From Tetrapyrgos nigripes (lineage: Eukaryota; Basidiomycota; Agaricomycetes; Agaricales; Campanellaceae), in assembly GCA_013368315.1 (NCBI GenBank), contig JAACJM010000115.1:186001-250000 (forward strand): a stretch of 64,000 bases of DNA, written 5' to 3'. The position numbers and the translations under genes are program-made. Positions 48,001 to 61,525 of this stretch are shown here, in pieces. Under the pieces are notes generated by a model, which saw only the letters and a list, made by a program, of their open reading frames with translations, was not told the DNA's origin and searched no databases. How positions within the stretch are numbered: position 1 is the stretch's first letter; each line of letters starts with the position of its first letter.

Positions 48001-48760
48001 ATGGATAGGTAATTCCGAATCTGATGTCAGATATTCTTCTTCTTTCCCAACCAGGCTCTCTAATACCTTCTGTTCCCATTGGTTCAGAACATCCTCCCGA
48101 CTGAAGTCTTCTTCAGTAAAAATAACTGTAGATTCTGAAGGACGATGAAAAGATTGAATAGGAACCTGATGACACCGACCTGCAACCTTTGGCTGTGCAA
48201 TTGGTTTGAACCATCTGATTGGTTCTGACCATTTCACTTGGTAATCCTTGTGATTGGTCTGTGGGTCAATAATTGTCAGTTTTGGGGATTTGGGTTTGGT
48301 GCGTAGGTTGAGGACAGGGGGGTTGTTCCAAGGTACATATTTCAAGACATCTAACCATGTCTACCCTAGAAAATGACCAATCTACCTCTGGATTATGCTC
48401 CTCTAACCAATTGGTACCAAGAATTATATCATGATCTCCAATGTCTGTAACATAGAATTCAGCTGTCTCTTCATGATACAATCTTTTGTCCTGAGAATAA
48501 AGGCAGAGTTTTTGAATGGTGTAATGGTGTACCCATCCCATGGTGTTTTCAGAACTGTCAACATTTCGTATGGGAAGGGGTTTTTGATAGGGAGGAGAGT
48601 TAAACAATTTTCTTGGGTGAAACAGCTGTTAATAATAATGCCTTCCGTACCACTATCTATTAGGGCTTCTGCATCGATTTTTCTGCTGGTAATCTTGCCA
48701 ACAAGTTTGGTTTTAAGTGTTATTGAAGATACCTGTCAGTTATGAGTGACTGCTGACATT
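45042..48760 (-). pseudogene. Chromovirus (Ty3/gypsy) pol: protease, RT, RNase H, integrase, chromodomain
   Basis: Broken reading frames in the order expected for a Ty3/gypsy pol on the minus strand. They comprise an aspartic protease (ALIDSGTEG near 48640-48672; DIILGTNWLEEHNP), reverse transcriptase (LFVIYMDN-type active site near 47343-47355), RNase H, the integrase core (TDFITDLPECDGF; ISDRGPQFASQ) and a C-terminal chromodomain (VQYLVKWLDYSDSENSWEP, 45100-45170), which defines chromoviruses. Lesions include stops at 47641-47643, 47307-47309 and 46916-46918. The second Asp of the RT YxDD box is Asn (47343-47345), and the integrase catalytic Glu position is Lys (45777-45779). It cannot move on its own. 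Confidence 0.88.
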
Positions 48761-48875
48761 CTTAATTCTGAAGGAAAGGTATGCTCATGAAAGGGGTTTA
48801 AAACATGATATCAATTGTTCATATATTGTCTGGTGTACTGTACAACTCCTCCTGAGGACGTAGCAGGGGAGTAAT

Positions 48876-49930
48876 TCAAAAATCCATCATCTTTACCACA
48901 ACATCTTTCAAATATACACTAGCTTGTTCCTTTTCTTCTCCTTCTAAACCCTTGACCTTATTCATCATATCTGAAATATCTTTGATTACATTACGAGAGG
49001 AAGACAATGATGATGTTTGAGCCACTGTTACCGGTGGCGAACAGGATGACGATGATGGAGCTGAAGTTTCAGCTGCCCTAACAGCACGAGGAGGGAAATT
49101 TCGAGAAGTATTCTGAGCTGTTGAAGGCCTCGGGGTGTTGTTCAGGAATGTCAGGCATTCATTGCTCATGTGTCCAGGTTGCCTACATTCGAAGCATGCT
49201 CCTAGTTTCTGGAGTTGGTCCCTTTCTTCAGGCATCAGTTTAGGTAAAGGAGTAAAGGACGAGTTAGCACCTGGTCCCATATTCATAAGTGCATTTACGC
49301 TTGCTACTGTCCGCCCCTGAGAAGGACCTGAATTTGTCCTTGGTGTAGAGAATGGTCTCGAACGTCCTTCTTTCTCTCTCTTGTTTATCCATTCCAAATG
49401 GAGATCCATTGCCCTCTCCCTATACTCATCAAAGTCCTTCCACTTCGGCCACATTCCTGCCACCGACTTCCTAAGATCCCTTGGAAGACCTGCTTTATAG
49501 AAATCCAGGAGAGCTGTTTCTCTGTAGTCCGACTCTTCTCTGTATGTATCGAAGATACTATTATAGGTACTAATGTCCATTCCCTTCATTCTAGCGTTTT
49601 TGATCTTATTTCTCGCAACCTCATCAGCAGCAAGGGCTTTGAAATCCCTTTTGAACCTATCCTTTATTTCCTTTAATGTTGTCCATTGCCTTTCTTCTGG
49701 TTTGAGTTTCGTATCTTCCTCATCTTCTTCTTGCTCTGTGATTCGTTGAGTTGCCCAATCTCCTCCTTTTTCTCCTGTGAAGAACGAGAGGAATAAGGAC
49801 ACCTTGGAGTCCTTGGTGGAGTATCTGGCCTTGTTCTGATGTAGGTAATTGTTGAACGAAGCTAGCCATTGCTTTGCTTCATCACGTTCTCTATTAAAGG
49901 TTCGGAAGTACTGTTCGAGTCATTAGGTGC
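48876..49930 (-). pseudogene. Chromovirus gag with CCHC zinc knuckle
   Basis: A 308-codon open frame (49802-48876) continues upstream in the same frame (EQYFRTFNRERDEAKQWLASF) to about 49910, where a frameshift separates it from the likely start (MSDVAPND, 49942). It contains the retrotransposon gag domain (DFYKAGLPRDLRKSV) and a CCHC knuckle in ACFECRQPGHMSNEC (near 49150-49200). This is the structural protein that packages the element RNA. Confidence 0.82.
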
Positions 49931-49942
49931 TACGTCAGACAT

Positions 49943-51176
49943 GGCTGGATTGTCTGGATCCAATGGATCTGGAGAGGGAGGAGGGTTTGGACGATGAGGG
50001 GCTATGGATGGTCCTTTGTTAGATGGAATTACAGGAGAAGAAGGATTGTCTGGATCTGATGGATCGGGAGAAGGATCTTGGGGAGGGTTGATGGGTTATT
50101 AGAAGACGGATCTGGTAGAGGATCTGATGTAGAAGTCAGATCAGGTGGTATGAGAGAAGAGGGTTCTGGATTCAGTTGAGTGTTTGTAGGGTAGATGATC
50201 CTTGTCCTGGTTTGGTTTCGGAGTCGATAATAGGGTGAGCTTTTCAAATAGCGAGTTCTTGGTTATGCATTACAACTTCACACTTGATAGGAAGGGTTTT
50301 GGTTTCAGGAAGTGTCTGAGTATTGTACCTGTTAATACAGGGCTGGTTTTCACAGAATATATAAGGTTTCAAACTCTCCAAGTTATAATTGCAGTCGAGA
50401 ATCCTTGGTTTGAAGAAGACATGTGGACGATCTGCACAGGGAAGATTTGGATCTGCAGATGCAGACCATCGACTCGTCATATACTCTTTCTACAATCTCT
50501 TAGGGCCTTCTTTTCTACCCTTTAAATCACCACAAAGATTCGAAGATAAAGGAGGTAGGTGTGCCGTAGTCTGTAAGGGACAGAGTAGGTGTATTGCACT
50601 CTCTAAGGAATAGAGGTCCCGTAATCCTAACAACAGTTTCCTCAGTATCAAGATTGAGGGTGACTTGTATGTACGAAATAGATGGAAAGGATCATGTCAC
50701 CTGGTCCCAGTTTCCAAACCCAATGATGTGTACAGATGAAGTTTAATTGTAACTCCAAGGATCTGCCTGAATGCCTACTGTATGGCTGCACCAGTACTCA
50801 GTGTGTGGTAGATAGAGTGGAAGAGGGAGAGGAGGTTGTTCATAGTCAGGCGGACTCTCAGGGGGTTCAAAGTGAATCTGAGAGAATGGGGTAGACAGGA
50901 TGGAAGGAATATGATGCTGGTGATGGAGATTGGTGATGAAGGAGTCAAGAACAAATTGTTACAGCCAAATTGACACCAAGTCAACACAAAAGACACCTAG
51001 TCTCTTGTAGGCTATGACACCTAGTCATTAGCCAGAGGGTATAAAAGGAAAACAATGCTTGCAGTATGATATGGATGAGATAGAGATGAAAATGAAAGGG
51101 ATTTAGAATCAGGATAAGCAAGATAAAGGATAAAGGGACTCAGATAGTGAGGTAGGTGTGAGGGAGTTTGTTCAAG
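49943..51176 (-). mobile_element. Chromovirus 5' untranslated/early gag region
   Basis: Lies between the 5' LTR and gag. It has Pro/Ser-rich open-frame pieces (50029-50247) that may be an extended gag N-terminus broken by frameshifts, and no other coding signal. Confidence 0.5.
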
Positions 51177-51625
51177 TGTCAAGGTTGCTGATATACTCAA
51201 TAACCACCCAAGTCACACAGTTTGAGGACAGATACAAAGCAATTGATATAGAGATAGAGATAGAGAAAGAGAAATGAGTAGGCTGACTATGCTCTACACT
51301 GCGTAGTACTAGTACAGAGTGGAGACAAAGTGAATGAACTAAAGGACTAGCTAAAATGTCTAGTGGTTTATATAGAAGAACAATGAATAAGTGATAGGAG
51401 AAACATAGGAGAAATAGGAGAAACATAGGAGAAAGTGGAGAAATGTAGGGTAAAGATAGGATCGATGGAATGGAAGATTGATTGACAGGTCTTATAAGGT
51501 TTGAAGTCAGTAATATAAGGTTTAAAAGGTTTATCGAGGAAATGCAATAGATGAATGATCAGAAAATGGGTTCAATAATGTAGTAGAAGAGGAAGGAGGA
51601 CAAAGAACTGTAGCAGTTCGTGACA
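51177..51625 (-). mobile_element. Chromovirus 5' LTR (449 bp)
   Basis: On the minus strand it runs from TGTCACGAACTG to ACCTTGACA, with TG...CA ends. It shares sequence with 44080-44373 and with the solo LTR at 60973-62467. The flank TCTAC at 51626-51630 would be one copy of its target duplication; the other is lost with the truncated 3' end. Confidence 0.82.
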
Positions 51626-52718
51626 TCTACAGTATGTGGCTTGTGTAACTATGAGAAATACCTAGTCCTTTTATACTACTTGCAGTTACTACTATACAGT
51701 TCTACATTTCTTTTTAATGTCACTAAAAGGTACATAAGAAAACAGAAATATCCTGCTAACTGTCAGTCCATGCTCGTCAGTACTACTAGATTAAGTAGGT
51801 ACCTTCTAATCAGAATATTATCTAAAACTCATAGGGCTTTCTATGTTCCATTCACTTCATCCTCTTGACTAAGGGTACCTCTTATGTTTTTCTGGTGCTA
51901 CTATAGGCTTGGTGTCAATAGACCTAGTTTCTAGTATACCACAGTTAGTGGCATAGTTCTCTTATAGACAAGTCCAGCTCCCTATAAGGTCCCACATAGA
52001 TTTTGTAGTTGCACTTGTACCAATGAGAACGCCTCAGTTATCAGGCACACATCTTGCCAATCTTACTGCTGCATTCAGAAATATCTTTACCCTTTGGGGC
52101 TTTCTCATTATGACTCATTCCTTAGATCATGTACTGGTGGTAATGAACTATGGGTTTTATTCCTTGACTGCTAATCCATCCCTTTAGTACCATATGAAAG
52201 CTGAGCTTTCCAGGAACTCGTACATATATACTTTGTCCTACTTATCTATCCTTGGTGTCTTTCAAAAGACTATTCCTTCTGTTTTGCTTAGTATACTGCT
52301 AGTTTGGACATAGTCGGTCACTAGGGTTTTCCTCCTATTTCTTTGATTATGGTGCCATTCTCAGCCAGTGATTATTTAGCACTAGAGTCTGGGTTATATA
52401 GCTGACATGTTCCTTGCCCATGAATAGGGGCTTCACTTTCCCTTGAGTTGCACTGGCGTACTAAGCCTTTGTATACGTATAGTATATGGGGTGGATCTGC
52501 TACTATAACTGATGCATGCATCAACCATAGAACTTAGAATAAGCATATCCTATTCATAAGTACTTAGCTCTATTGTACTGGCATGTACACTTAGTCCACT
52601 AGTGCTTTAACTAGCAGTTCGGGACTCACTCTAGTCCTTTATATACCAATTGAAGTGGTGAACCAGCTTTCTAACTGCCAAATAGTGTTTCTATATGCAA
52701 ATTTTGTATGGTGTATCA
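51626..52718 (+). repeat. 1.67-kb repeat family, diverged 3' part
   Basis: Begins CTACAGTATGTGGCTTG, like 42831 onward in the full copy, and ends near GTGTATCA. More diverged than the other copies. The chromovirus LTR joins it inside the repeat, so the chromovirus inserted into an older copy. Confidence 0.75.
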
Positions 52719-53671
52719 CTGTTCATTGCTCCACTTCTATATTTGTTGTTTAACATTTGATTCATTTATTCTATTTACTGTTTGGGACTTGTGATTGTCT
52801 AGTATATTAGTTATAGGAGCACCATAGTTAGTTGTGGAGTCTTGATACAGGAGGTGGTTTCACTACTTGTATATAGGTAGTGTTCTCCTGTACTCAAGCC
52901 TCAGAATTGATCTTGTTGTTGTTCCTCTCATTCTTCTTTGCTTGTTCTGCATTGCGAATTGAGGGATACATGCACTACACTTGTGTGTGGCAAATCCAGT
53001 TGGACGACTCTCTCACAAGTCATGGTTGTCTCATATCCTTTATAGGGATTCTTGTTCTACATTCACCATCCATTGTTGTTCTCCTTGATCTAGTTCTTTG
53101 CTGTCATCTTGGTTGCTGTACAGGCATGTAGATTGATCTGCCAGCAGCTCAGATCTTTGGTCTCATAGGCTTAGGGTCAGTGGGTGAGTAGTGTCACTTC
53201 CTCTTGCCAAAGCCACCCCTAGGTTCCAGACTCCTCCTGGGGCATTCTCCCCTCATCAATGAGCCCATTTGGCATCAAGAGGTTAGCCCAGCTCAAGGGT
53301 TTGTGACATATGATCAGATATTTGAAAAGCAGAGAAGATGGTCTGGTCATACCTCAATGACATGGTACAAAATACAATTGTGTCCAATGCAGCTCTTGTG
53401 TAGTCCTCTGTGGGTCCAATAATGTGTTCTGACCCAAAACTACTTATCAGGACATTTCAGCATTAATCAGCAAACAATACTAATGCAGACTGCCTACCAC
53501 TCCCACTGGAGAAGCAAAAGAAATCAAAACAAGAAGTGTGTAAAGCTGTACCTTCAACAAAAGTTGGTCACACAAGTCCTGCATGTCATTAAACATATCT
53601 CTAATAGCATATGAGCAGCATAAGGAGACGATCTATCCATGAAATTTTTAAGTATAGTGGTCACTAATAGG
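52719..53671. other. No gene recognised
   Basis: CpG-poor DNA. A plus-strand open frame of 83 codons at 52880-53131 has a hydrophobic start but no recognisable homology or splice context. Confidence 0.4.
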
Positions 53672-55336
53672 TGGTTTTTGTAATTAAGTGCTAGAAACTA
53701 CACCCAAACACAAAACCTTATACAAATGTAAATGAGACGAGTGTTCCAAGCAGTCAGAGTACTCAAAATCCCAGTGTACTTGTACTATAAGTACTTTTGA
53801 TCAGGGTTTTTCAATGAAGTTAGTGCTTAGCACACAACACAATAAACACAATTTTAACACCAAGGGGATCAACGAGTCCCAAATCAAACACTTGTAGGCC
53901 ACAGTTGCCTTAAAATCAAACACTCTTGACACTTAATAGACCAAAGGTCAACACAAAGATCACAGTTATAACCACAAAATGTTCAATTTAAACTCTATTA
54001 TATCCAACACAATGTTTATACTTGTAGAGAGTGCAGTTAAGTTTGTTTAGAAGCTTTAGTCTGTGTTTCACGTCCTCTACTATTGCTAATGAGATCCAAT
54101 ACTCTACAGTACATGGCTTTTGTAGCTACTCATAATATCTGGTCCTTTTATACTACTCGCAGCTACAACTATACAGTTACTTATTTCTTTTTTGATGTCC
54201 ACTAAAAGGTACGTAGAGAAAATACAAAACAAATCGAAAATTCCATTAGTGAGTTCTACTATTTCAAAGTAAAGACTTGCTTATTAAGGTATATGGAAAC
54301 TGTCCAATATTATCTAAATATTTGTAGGAACTTTCTTCAGTCCTCTTTGTAAGCCATCTGGTGTTTTGTGTACCATCCTGGTTAGTGAGCATCACATCTA
54401 TGACTCAGAACACTCCACTTATGACTGCTAGGTCCCTCATACGTGTCCTTATGCTAGGGGTGTAGGGTTTTCTTGTAGTTTCTTTGTTCCATTCAGTTTT
54501 CCTTTTCCTTTTCTCTGATCTTGCTTTATATGTGTTCTATGCATTGCCAACAGTCTACTACTTAGTCCTACATATGAGTCCAGCTCTTCTGCAGTCCTGT
54601 TCGCATACTTATTCATCCTTCAACGCTTTCAACACCTAGCTAGGTGCTTACTGACAGATTTATTCTTATCTGGAAATACTGTTACCTGTTTGGGTTGTAT
54701 TTGATCATTCGGATGTACTGTGGCTTAACGCTTCTGTCCCTTATATCTCTGTATAGAGACGTCTGTTCACTATCCCCTCTGTACTGATGGATAGCTGAAC
54801 TCTGGGATCCTGTACATATATACTTTGTCCTACTTTTATCCACATGTACCTTTTACAGATACTTAAGACTCCTTTGAAGCCATCTTAGTACTACGGGATT
54901 TGCCAATACATAGATCCAGACCTAGTGTGCTTGTCTGCATGTCCAATCTTAGCACTGTCTTCTCTGATCGACCTTTCAGCTGAGGATTGTGCTGTCTACA
55001 GCGTTCCTATGCCTGTGAATAGGGGCTATCCTGCACTTCACTGTCCCTTTGGATCACGCTAGTGGTACTAGTCATTATAATAGGATTCGAAAGCCTTTGT
55101 AGGCTATCTTTATTATTTGGTGGGTCTGCTATCATAACTCCAACTCATACATATCTATCATAGTACTAGAATGAGTTGTTTCTCCATCTATAAGCACTTA
55201 ATATTATTGTACCGTTGTTTTCTAGTCCGCTAGGTATTAACTAGCAGTTCAGGGCTCACCCTAGTCCTCTTATTCCCTTAAAAGAACATCAAAACTGATA
55301 TTATGGACCAAAATCTAAGTACGGTGTTGTACATCA
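53672..55336 (+). repeat. 1.67-kb repeat, full copy 2 (probable LTR)
   Basis: Direct full-length partner of 42412-44079, with the same TGG start and an ACATCA end. It contains more C-to-T-like differences than copy 1. It joins directly to the CYP505 fragment on its right. Confidence 0.7.
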
Positions 55337-55814
55337 TTGCAAAATCAATGCCCCAGCTGGGTTCCTTGTCAAAGGCCATGAATAGTCCATCACCTCCACC
55401 CAGAAATTTGCAAAACCTTTTTCATCACTGAGATCCTGCTGCAATGCATAAGTGTTAATAGATTCACTGCCCCTCCCTAGTGCTTATAGAGATAACCAGC
55501 AAAGAATGTGTACCAAGAATATCTATCCTGAAAATTTCACTGTATTGTTGGCAAGTAGCATGAATTCATTGATAGGGACATCTGTATCCATTTGGTGAAC
55601 ATTTCTGATGAAGGGTATCCTTGGTCTGAGGACATAGTCAATGATCACACCTGGTGTCAATTGAAAGAAGAATAACACACAGTTGAGGGATTGGAATGGA
55701 CATGATGACAGCAGATAAGTAATGAGACTCACATTTCCTTCAACTCTTCCTATTATATAGTGCTCCATCCCAAGGTGACCACAATGCAATGCCTGAAAAT
55801 CACTATAGCGTAAC
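55337..55814 (-). pseudogene. CYP505-like gene fragment (promoter to exon 3)
   Basis: Reverse-strand match to 11614-12170 of the CYP505-like gene. It includes the TATATAG promoter, exon 1, intron 1, exon 2 (RIPFIRNVHQMDTDVPINEF, against RIPFIGNVHQMDTDVPINGF) and part of exon 3. It has internal deletions (for example the GAMVEARALG segment). Many differences are G-to-A or C-to-T, several at CpG. It is cut by the repeat at 55336. Confidence 0.85.
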
Positions 55815-56480
55815 GTAGTCTCTTGTAGACAGACAGTATGATGATCACAGAAGTGATGTATAGGTAGTCTGTTGTTAAAGTCACTGTGTCTGGTGGCTGG
55901 TTCCTTTCCCATGTAAAATGAATTGGAAAAATTTGCTAATCCTCACTGCCACACAACTGCCAGTCTGTCAGTGTACCTACAGAGACATCAAAACTTCTTA
56001 AAATTGCAATGAATATCATTCAGACAAAGCTCTTGTAATGTATTGAGACTATCTATGCCCACATAACTGAAAAAATGGACACCTGGAAGTGATAAAAGGC
56101 CTGGCAGTGTTTTCCAGTGGCAGTGTGATTAGCAAATCTCAGGGATTTGTAATCAAAAAAGCAGCTGCCAGCTTAATACAAAAAAACAGGACTAAGCATA
56201 ATGGGACTTTCATCTAGATTCCATTGAGCACAAATAAAGTGTTTCAAGAAGAAATGGGTACTAGGGTCCATGGCTGCAAAAGAAAATATAAAGAAGATTT
56301 CTGATACTTTAGTAGAGGGTGTGTAGGATATAGTATCCCAAATGAAAAGGGTGTGGGCCAATGCTGTGTGTGGTAGGAATGAAGCATATTCAGCTTGCAT
56401 TTTCCATTTCTGTTTTGTGTGATTTCCAATGATGTACAGGTCACTCACTGTCTATGCTGACAAATCAATGAGGTGCATAA
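55815..56480. other. CpG-poor spacer
   Basis: Open frames on the minus strand (for example 56173-56448) lack recognisable domains. It may be the degraded downstream end of the gypsy-type element to the right. Confidence 0.35.
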
Positions 56481-56528
56481 TCTTCACAATAATGCACAAA
56501 ACTCCTTTGCTGAAAGTTAATTAACAGC

Positions 56529-59500
56529 TCAGACATTGAAAAAAATCTCGGAAAAGGTGTGTGATATTGTGAAAAAATTGATTTTTATTACATGTGTGAA
56601 ATCATCTGACATAAAGGTCTCTGGCGGCATCCATCCCACCCACATCTTGTCCAAACTCTCCACCGTTGTCTTCCCTGACCCATGAGTTTTGAACTTGAAG
56701 GCCCAAACATGTTGCAAATAAGTATTGATGTATATGCCAATAGTGTGGTAGCTGCCCTTGCCCTTGGACATTGACAGGTAGTCACCCACCATCAACTTGA
56801 AAGGGTGTCGCCTGATGATTGAGTTCAACAGGGAGTTCAGGTGTGTTGCTCCGAAGTTTTTGCACTTTGGGCAGTTCTTGATACCCTTCATAATAGACTC
56901 GTCAAGACCTGGGCTCCAAAACTTGCTCAAAAGCACTTCCTTCACCACATCTCTATCCCAATGACCACCCTGCTTGTGCACTTGTCTTGCCAACTCCATC
57001 ATTTCTTCCCTCATCACACACTCTACCCTTGACATGGCTCTGACACCCATGTCCCTGCCCACACACCACAACTTCCCATCCTCAATCATATATTCCTTGG
57101 CTCGGTGCACTGCTGCCTTCCTTGTTTTCCATGTACCCATTACTTGTACCCCTTCTAATGCCTCTATCACCTCCACAAACAATGGTTCCTTTTTGAACTG
57201 CTTTTTTAGTTCCCATACTTCCCAACCTCAACAGTGACAGCAAAAATGTTGTTTACAAGCCCACAACCCACTTCCCAATCCTTGCTAACTGACCATTCAC
57301 TGCCATCCCCATGCACTTGCTCTCTACCTTCCCATTTCTGGCTTAATCTGTCTGCCACCACATTCATCTTTCCTGGCAGATGTCTCACATCCTTGATCCA
57401 ATATGCTAATATGCCATCATGCCACCTCACATGATGACCATTTAAGCTTTTGCTCACCAAAACATCTCCCAATGCCTGGCAGTCAGTCTCAATTTCAACA
57501 GGAAATCCCCAGATGATATCAGAGAACTTGTCAAGCGAATATTTCAATGCTGCAAATTTAAGTAGAAATGGTTTGTAATTCTGCTCTGATGCTGACATAC
57601 ATTTGGAAGCAAACATGAGAGGGAATTGTTTCTCGACAACTGCTCCATCAGGACGTTGGACCTTAAACCATTGGGCCAGCACCCCTGCAAACCCCTTCTT
57701 GTAGCCATCTAACATCACAACAAAGCTGGAACCATCCAACTTGGTGATCGCAATACCAGTTCTGATGTTAATGCCTCCTTCAATGTCAAGAACGCCTTCA
57801 TGTGTTCATCATTCCATCTGTCCTTCAACTTGAAATCCCTCATCACCCTCCTCCACTGTTGCTTGCTACCCAGTGATGGTATCTTGACCTGCTTCAAGAG
57901 GTTGTGCAAAGGGCCTTCAATCCTGCTGTATTGCTTCGACCAGGTCTCATAAATGCCCCATTAGGCCAATGAATGATGCCAAGTTCAAAGCATCCTCTGG
58001 TACTGGCCACTCGACAATAGCAGTGAGTTTGGTTGGATCAGGAGTAACACCATCTTTTGACATCTTGGCTCCAGTGAAGATCTCTGATTTCACAAAGAGC
58101 TTTCACTTGCTTGCTGACAACAACAGACTCTCCTCTCTTATCACCAACAAGATCTTTTCCATTTTCTGCATCATTTCCCCAAATGTATGTGCCTCCAACC
58201 CTCCATCATCAACAAACAGCTCCATTATGTGATCCCTGATCAACTTCCATAACCTTGTTGCCATCATATGTGCAAAGGTGGACAGTGCTTCTGTCAAGCC
58301 AAATGGCATCCATAGGTACCAAAAGTACCCTCTTCCTTCCACATAGAACACAGTATATGGCTGTGATTCCTCGTTTACTTCAACAGCATAGAACCTGGAC
58401 ATGAAGTTGAAGAAACATAGCTACTTGTATCCACTGAGGGCTTGTTGCTTTGCTTGGATGTCTCCCTGGGCATTGGTGCTACCTTTGTGACCTTGTTCAC
58501 TTCAGCAAAGTTCTGGCAGACTCTCTATTTCTGAGTCCTCAGGCCCATCTGTTCTTCTCTCTTCAGCCTCTCACTCTGTTCAGGTAACTCAGGGAAGAAT
58601 GAATCCATACCAGCTGCAACACACTGTTCATTGAGCCTGTACTTCAACTCCTCCAATGTCAGACCACCTCTCTCATGAGCTTTCTTTGCCAACGTTGTAT
58701 GTGAAACACATTTGATGTCTTCGGGCTTATACTGCTCAATGATGCTGGCCTTCAGCAGCTTGTCAAGCTTATTGTACCAGTAATCTTGTTGCAGTGGTGT
58801 CAGATGAGGCTGTCCTTTTAGTGATGTACTCATCTTTGCATCTTTTGGTATGTTGAGTCTGTGTACTGCACCTGGCACTGCTCTGACCTCGCCCACAGAT
58901 AACACAAAGCAGTCAGCATATTTCCTGATCAGCCCCTCCACCTGGCTTCATTGTTCCCCTGTCAGCCCTGGGCAATCTTGATCAGTCTCAAGATTTCCTG
59001 AACCCTCTCCTCCCTGAAAGCACTGAACTTGCTGTCATTTCTTGTATAGATGGTTTTAGGACCAAACCCTTCCAAGGATTCAGGTATCACATCTACATCA
59101 CCAGCTGATGTTGCCACCTTGTCATCAGGTCTGACCAAATGGACATATGGTATACCTGGTTGATCTAGATCTGAAATGGCATCATGATTAACACTGGCAG
59201 CATTCATAAGAGAAGGTTCAGCAGAAACTCCCCTCAAGGGGGTGCGTTACTTCCCCCAATGAGTATGAATGCTCTCTATTCTTTTCTTCCTTCTCAGCTC
59301 CACCCATTTCTTATTCTGTTTCTTTGTCATCTGCAGTTCCTCCCTCGACTTCAACTTTGGCCATACAAATCCCCTTAACCTTCTCTTCACCCCCATTGCA
59401 AACACAAGCTGTTTATCCCCTTCATTGCCAACCATATACACACCTGCCTTTCTGCACCACCACCTACTACCCTGTCCTTTGTATAACTTTCTCATCTGCT

Positions 59501-59943
59501 TGCTCCAATGCCTATTTCTTCTTTCATCTAACTCTCTGCCTTCTGCCAATACATGCTCCACTGCTGTAACACTTTCTTGTCTTCAGCCCGTTGTTGCTGT
59601 TTAAACCCACCTGGTGTCTCAAAGACAAAAGTGTAGGGAGTAGATCTTGAACTGTTCTCAGTTGTGAATCAGTGGGCAAAGATTCTGTATCTGAAGACTC
59701 TAGTGAATGAACTCCCTCTTCTGTAGGTACTCCACTAATGTCATAAGCTTTCCCAATTGGTATGTTTGCACAACCATCATCCTCCTTCAACAGCTCACCA
59801 CCCTCCTGAGCAGCTGTTCCCCATATCTCAACCTCTTCCAATATGTACTTCAAACTCTCTCCTTCCAGCCATTCTTCCTTCTCCTCACTGACTGTTGATA
59901 CAGCAGGTAAACACCTGGCCATGCACCCCATCATTTTGTGCAC
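56529..59943 (-). mobile_element. Second Ty3/gypsy-type retrotransposon remnant
   Basis: Broken minus-strand frames in pol order. An N-terminal region of unclear role (59943-58962) precedes an RT start (HRLNIPKDAKMST, 58850). The RT core follows (YLWMPFGLTEALSTFAHMM, with FVDD as the active site, 58210-58310), then RNase H (57739-57206). The integrase has an HHCC finger (VHKQGGH ... CPKCK, 56860-57000) and core Asp residues (MVGDYLSM, FMSDDF). No chromodomain, no terminal Glu region and no LTRs were found. Several frameshifts and stops are present. It is a different lineage from the chromovirus at 45-50 kb. Confidence 0.75.
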
Positions 59944-60967
59944 TTCTAATCAAAGTAATGCAAACTCACTATATACACAATCAAACCTATGAATTGTCTA
60001 GCTTGTCCACTAGAATGACTCACAAATGGGTATCCTTTAAGATGAAAGCTTTCATTTAGTTTAATCTCAAGAGTTTTACCATAAACACAGTTGGTAACAT
60101 GCTGATCGAAGCACACTTGGACCATACTATCCTTCATTTGGGTCTAGTCGCTAGACAAACCAGTTTGTCTACCAGATTTCTGACTTCATTTACTACTCTG
60201 ACAAGAGATATCTCGTCTGGACTGCAATTGATGATGTGTTCAACATGTAATTATTACAATCTCAACAATTACCTACAAACTGTGTATGAACTCAGAGGCT
60301 TGACAGACCGTAGTAAACTACTATACAGTACTTAGCTAATCGTGTGGCTGACTATAAAAGTGCACTTCAATTACCCTATCATACAACAACTGCTTGTAAC
60401 CACCTTCATACAGATACAATGCAATGGCAATAAAAGTATTGTTCCTGTGGAAAGCAGCAGTCTACAGTTCATCTTCAGTGGGAGGTGTCATACCCCTTGA
60501 GCCACTTAACTTCGTTTTCTCAGCACTCAGTCTTTACATACCAAATGATCCACTTGTCATATTGTGCAGTACCTTGCAGAGGTGTGTTCACATAGTCACT
60601 TGTTGTATTGTGCAGTACCTTGTGGAGGTGTACTAAGTCTTCTTTGATTCCAAGCCAGCTATATTTTTCATCTTTGTTTAGCACTCAGTTTACACTTCAG
60701 AGGTAGCTGCACCTATTCAAGCAGTGTATTACCATCCATTTCTGTCTACCCCAGTTTTGTTTTGTACTTGTTGGTGTATCACCACAACTAGACACCCATA
60801 TATCCTCTCTTTGTCATCTATAATCATCCTCCTTGCATTCTACCTACTTCCTACCACCTTCTGATCCTCCACATCACTCCCCTTTTACATCCTTTTACTC
60901 TTTATTCTCCATCTGAACTACTCTCCATCCAGTCAAAGTGGCATTCCATCTCGTCTTGACTTCGATT
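59944..60967. other. CpG-poor region with a small tandem repeat
   Basis: No gene recognised. Two copies of a unit of about 45 bp containing TATTGTGCAGTACCTTG lie at about 60553-60632. A TATAAAAG occurs near 60351, without a credible gene after it. Confidence 0.4.
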
Positions 60968-61084
60968 ACCCTTGTCACGAACTGCTACAGTCCTTTGTCC
61001 TCCTTCCTCTTCTACTACATTATTGAACCCATTTTCTAACCATTTGTCTATTGCATTTCCTTATATTACTGACTTTGAACCTTA

Positions 61085-61525
61085 TGTCAGAAATTTCATT
61101 TTGATGTTTTAGCCAATTATAATGAGTTCTTTCCCACAGTAATGGTGCATAAGGCCGTTATAATGACTTGGACCCCTTATTCCTGAGCTATTGGGCTCAG
61201 CTTGGATCTCATTTTGAAGCCCAGCTTAAAGGCTTTCCAATGGTGATATTTTTGAGGTCAGGAGACCAAGCCAGCCATTGGGAAGGTGACATCTTTCTTT
61301 GGTCTTTATTATAATGAACAATTCCCATGCCAGAAAGAAGGGTTTCCTATGGACACAAAGATGGGTGGTATGGAAAGCTATTGAACTAAGCTTCATAACG
61401 AAGTACAACTTGAGGGCACCAGCTCAGAAACAAGGGGTCCGAGTTATTATAATGACCTTATGCCCAATTACTGTGGGAAAGAACTCATTATAATCAGCTA
61501 AAACGTCAAAATGATTTTTCCGACA
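61085..61525. mobile_element. 441-bp MITE with long inverted ends (nested)
   Basis: The two ends are inverted copies for about 150 bp (TGTCAGAAATTTCATTTTGA on the left, TGTCGGAAAAATCATTTTGA read from the right). TA lies on both sides (61083-61084 and 61526-61527). Both halves contain TTATAATGAGTTCTTTCCCA. No coding capacity. Confidence 0.85.

Noticed and set aside
60424..60636. Open frame after a TATAAAAG at 60351
   Set aside because: Overlaps a small tandem repeat and shows no recognisable protein; the TATA match is expected by chance in AT-rich DNA.
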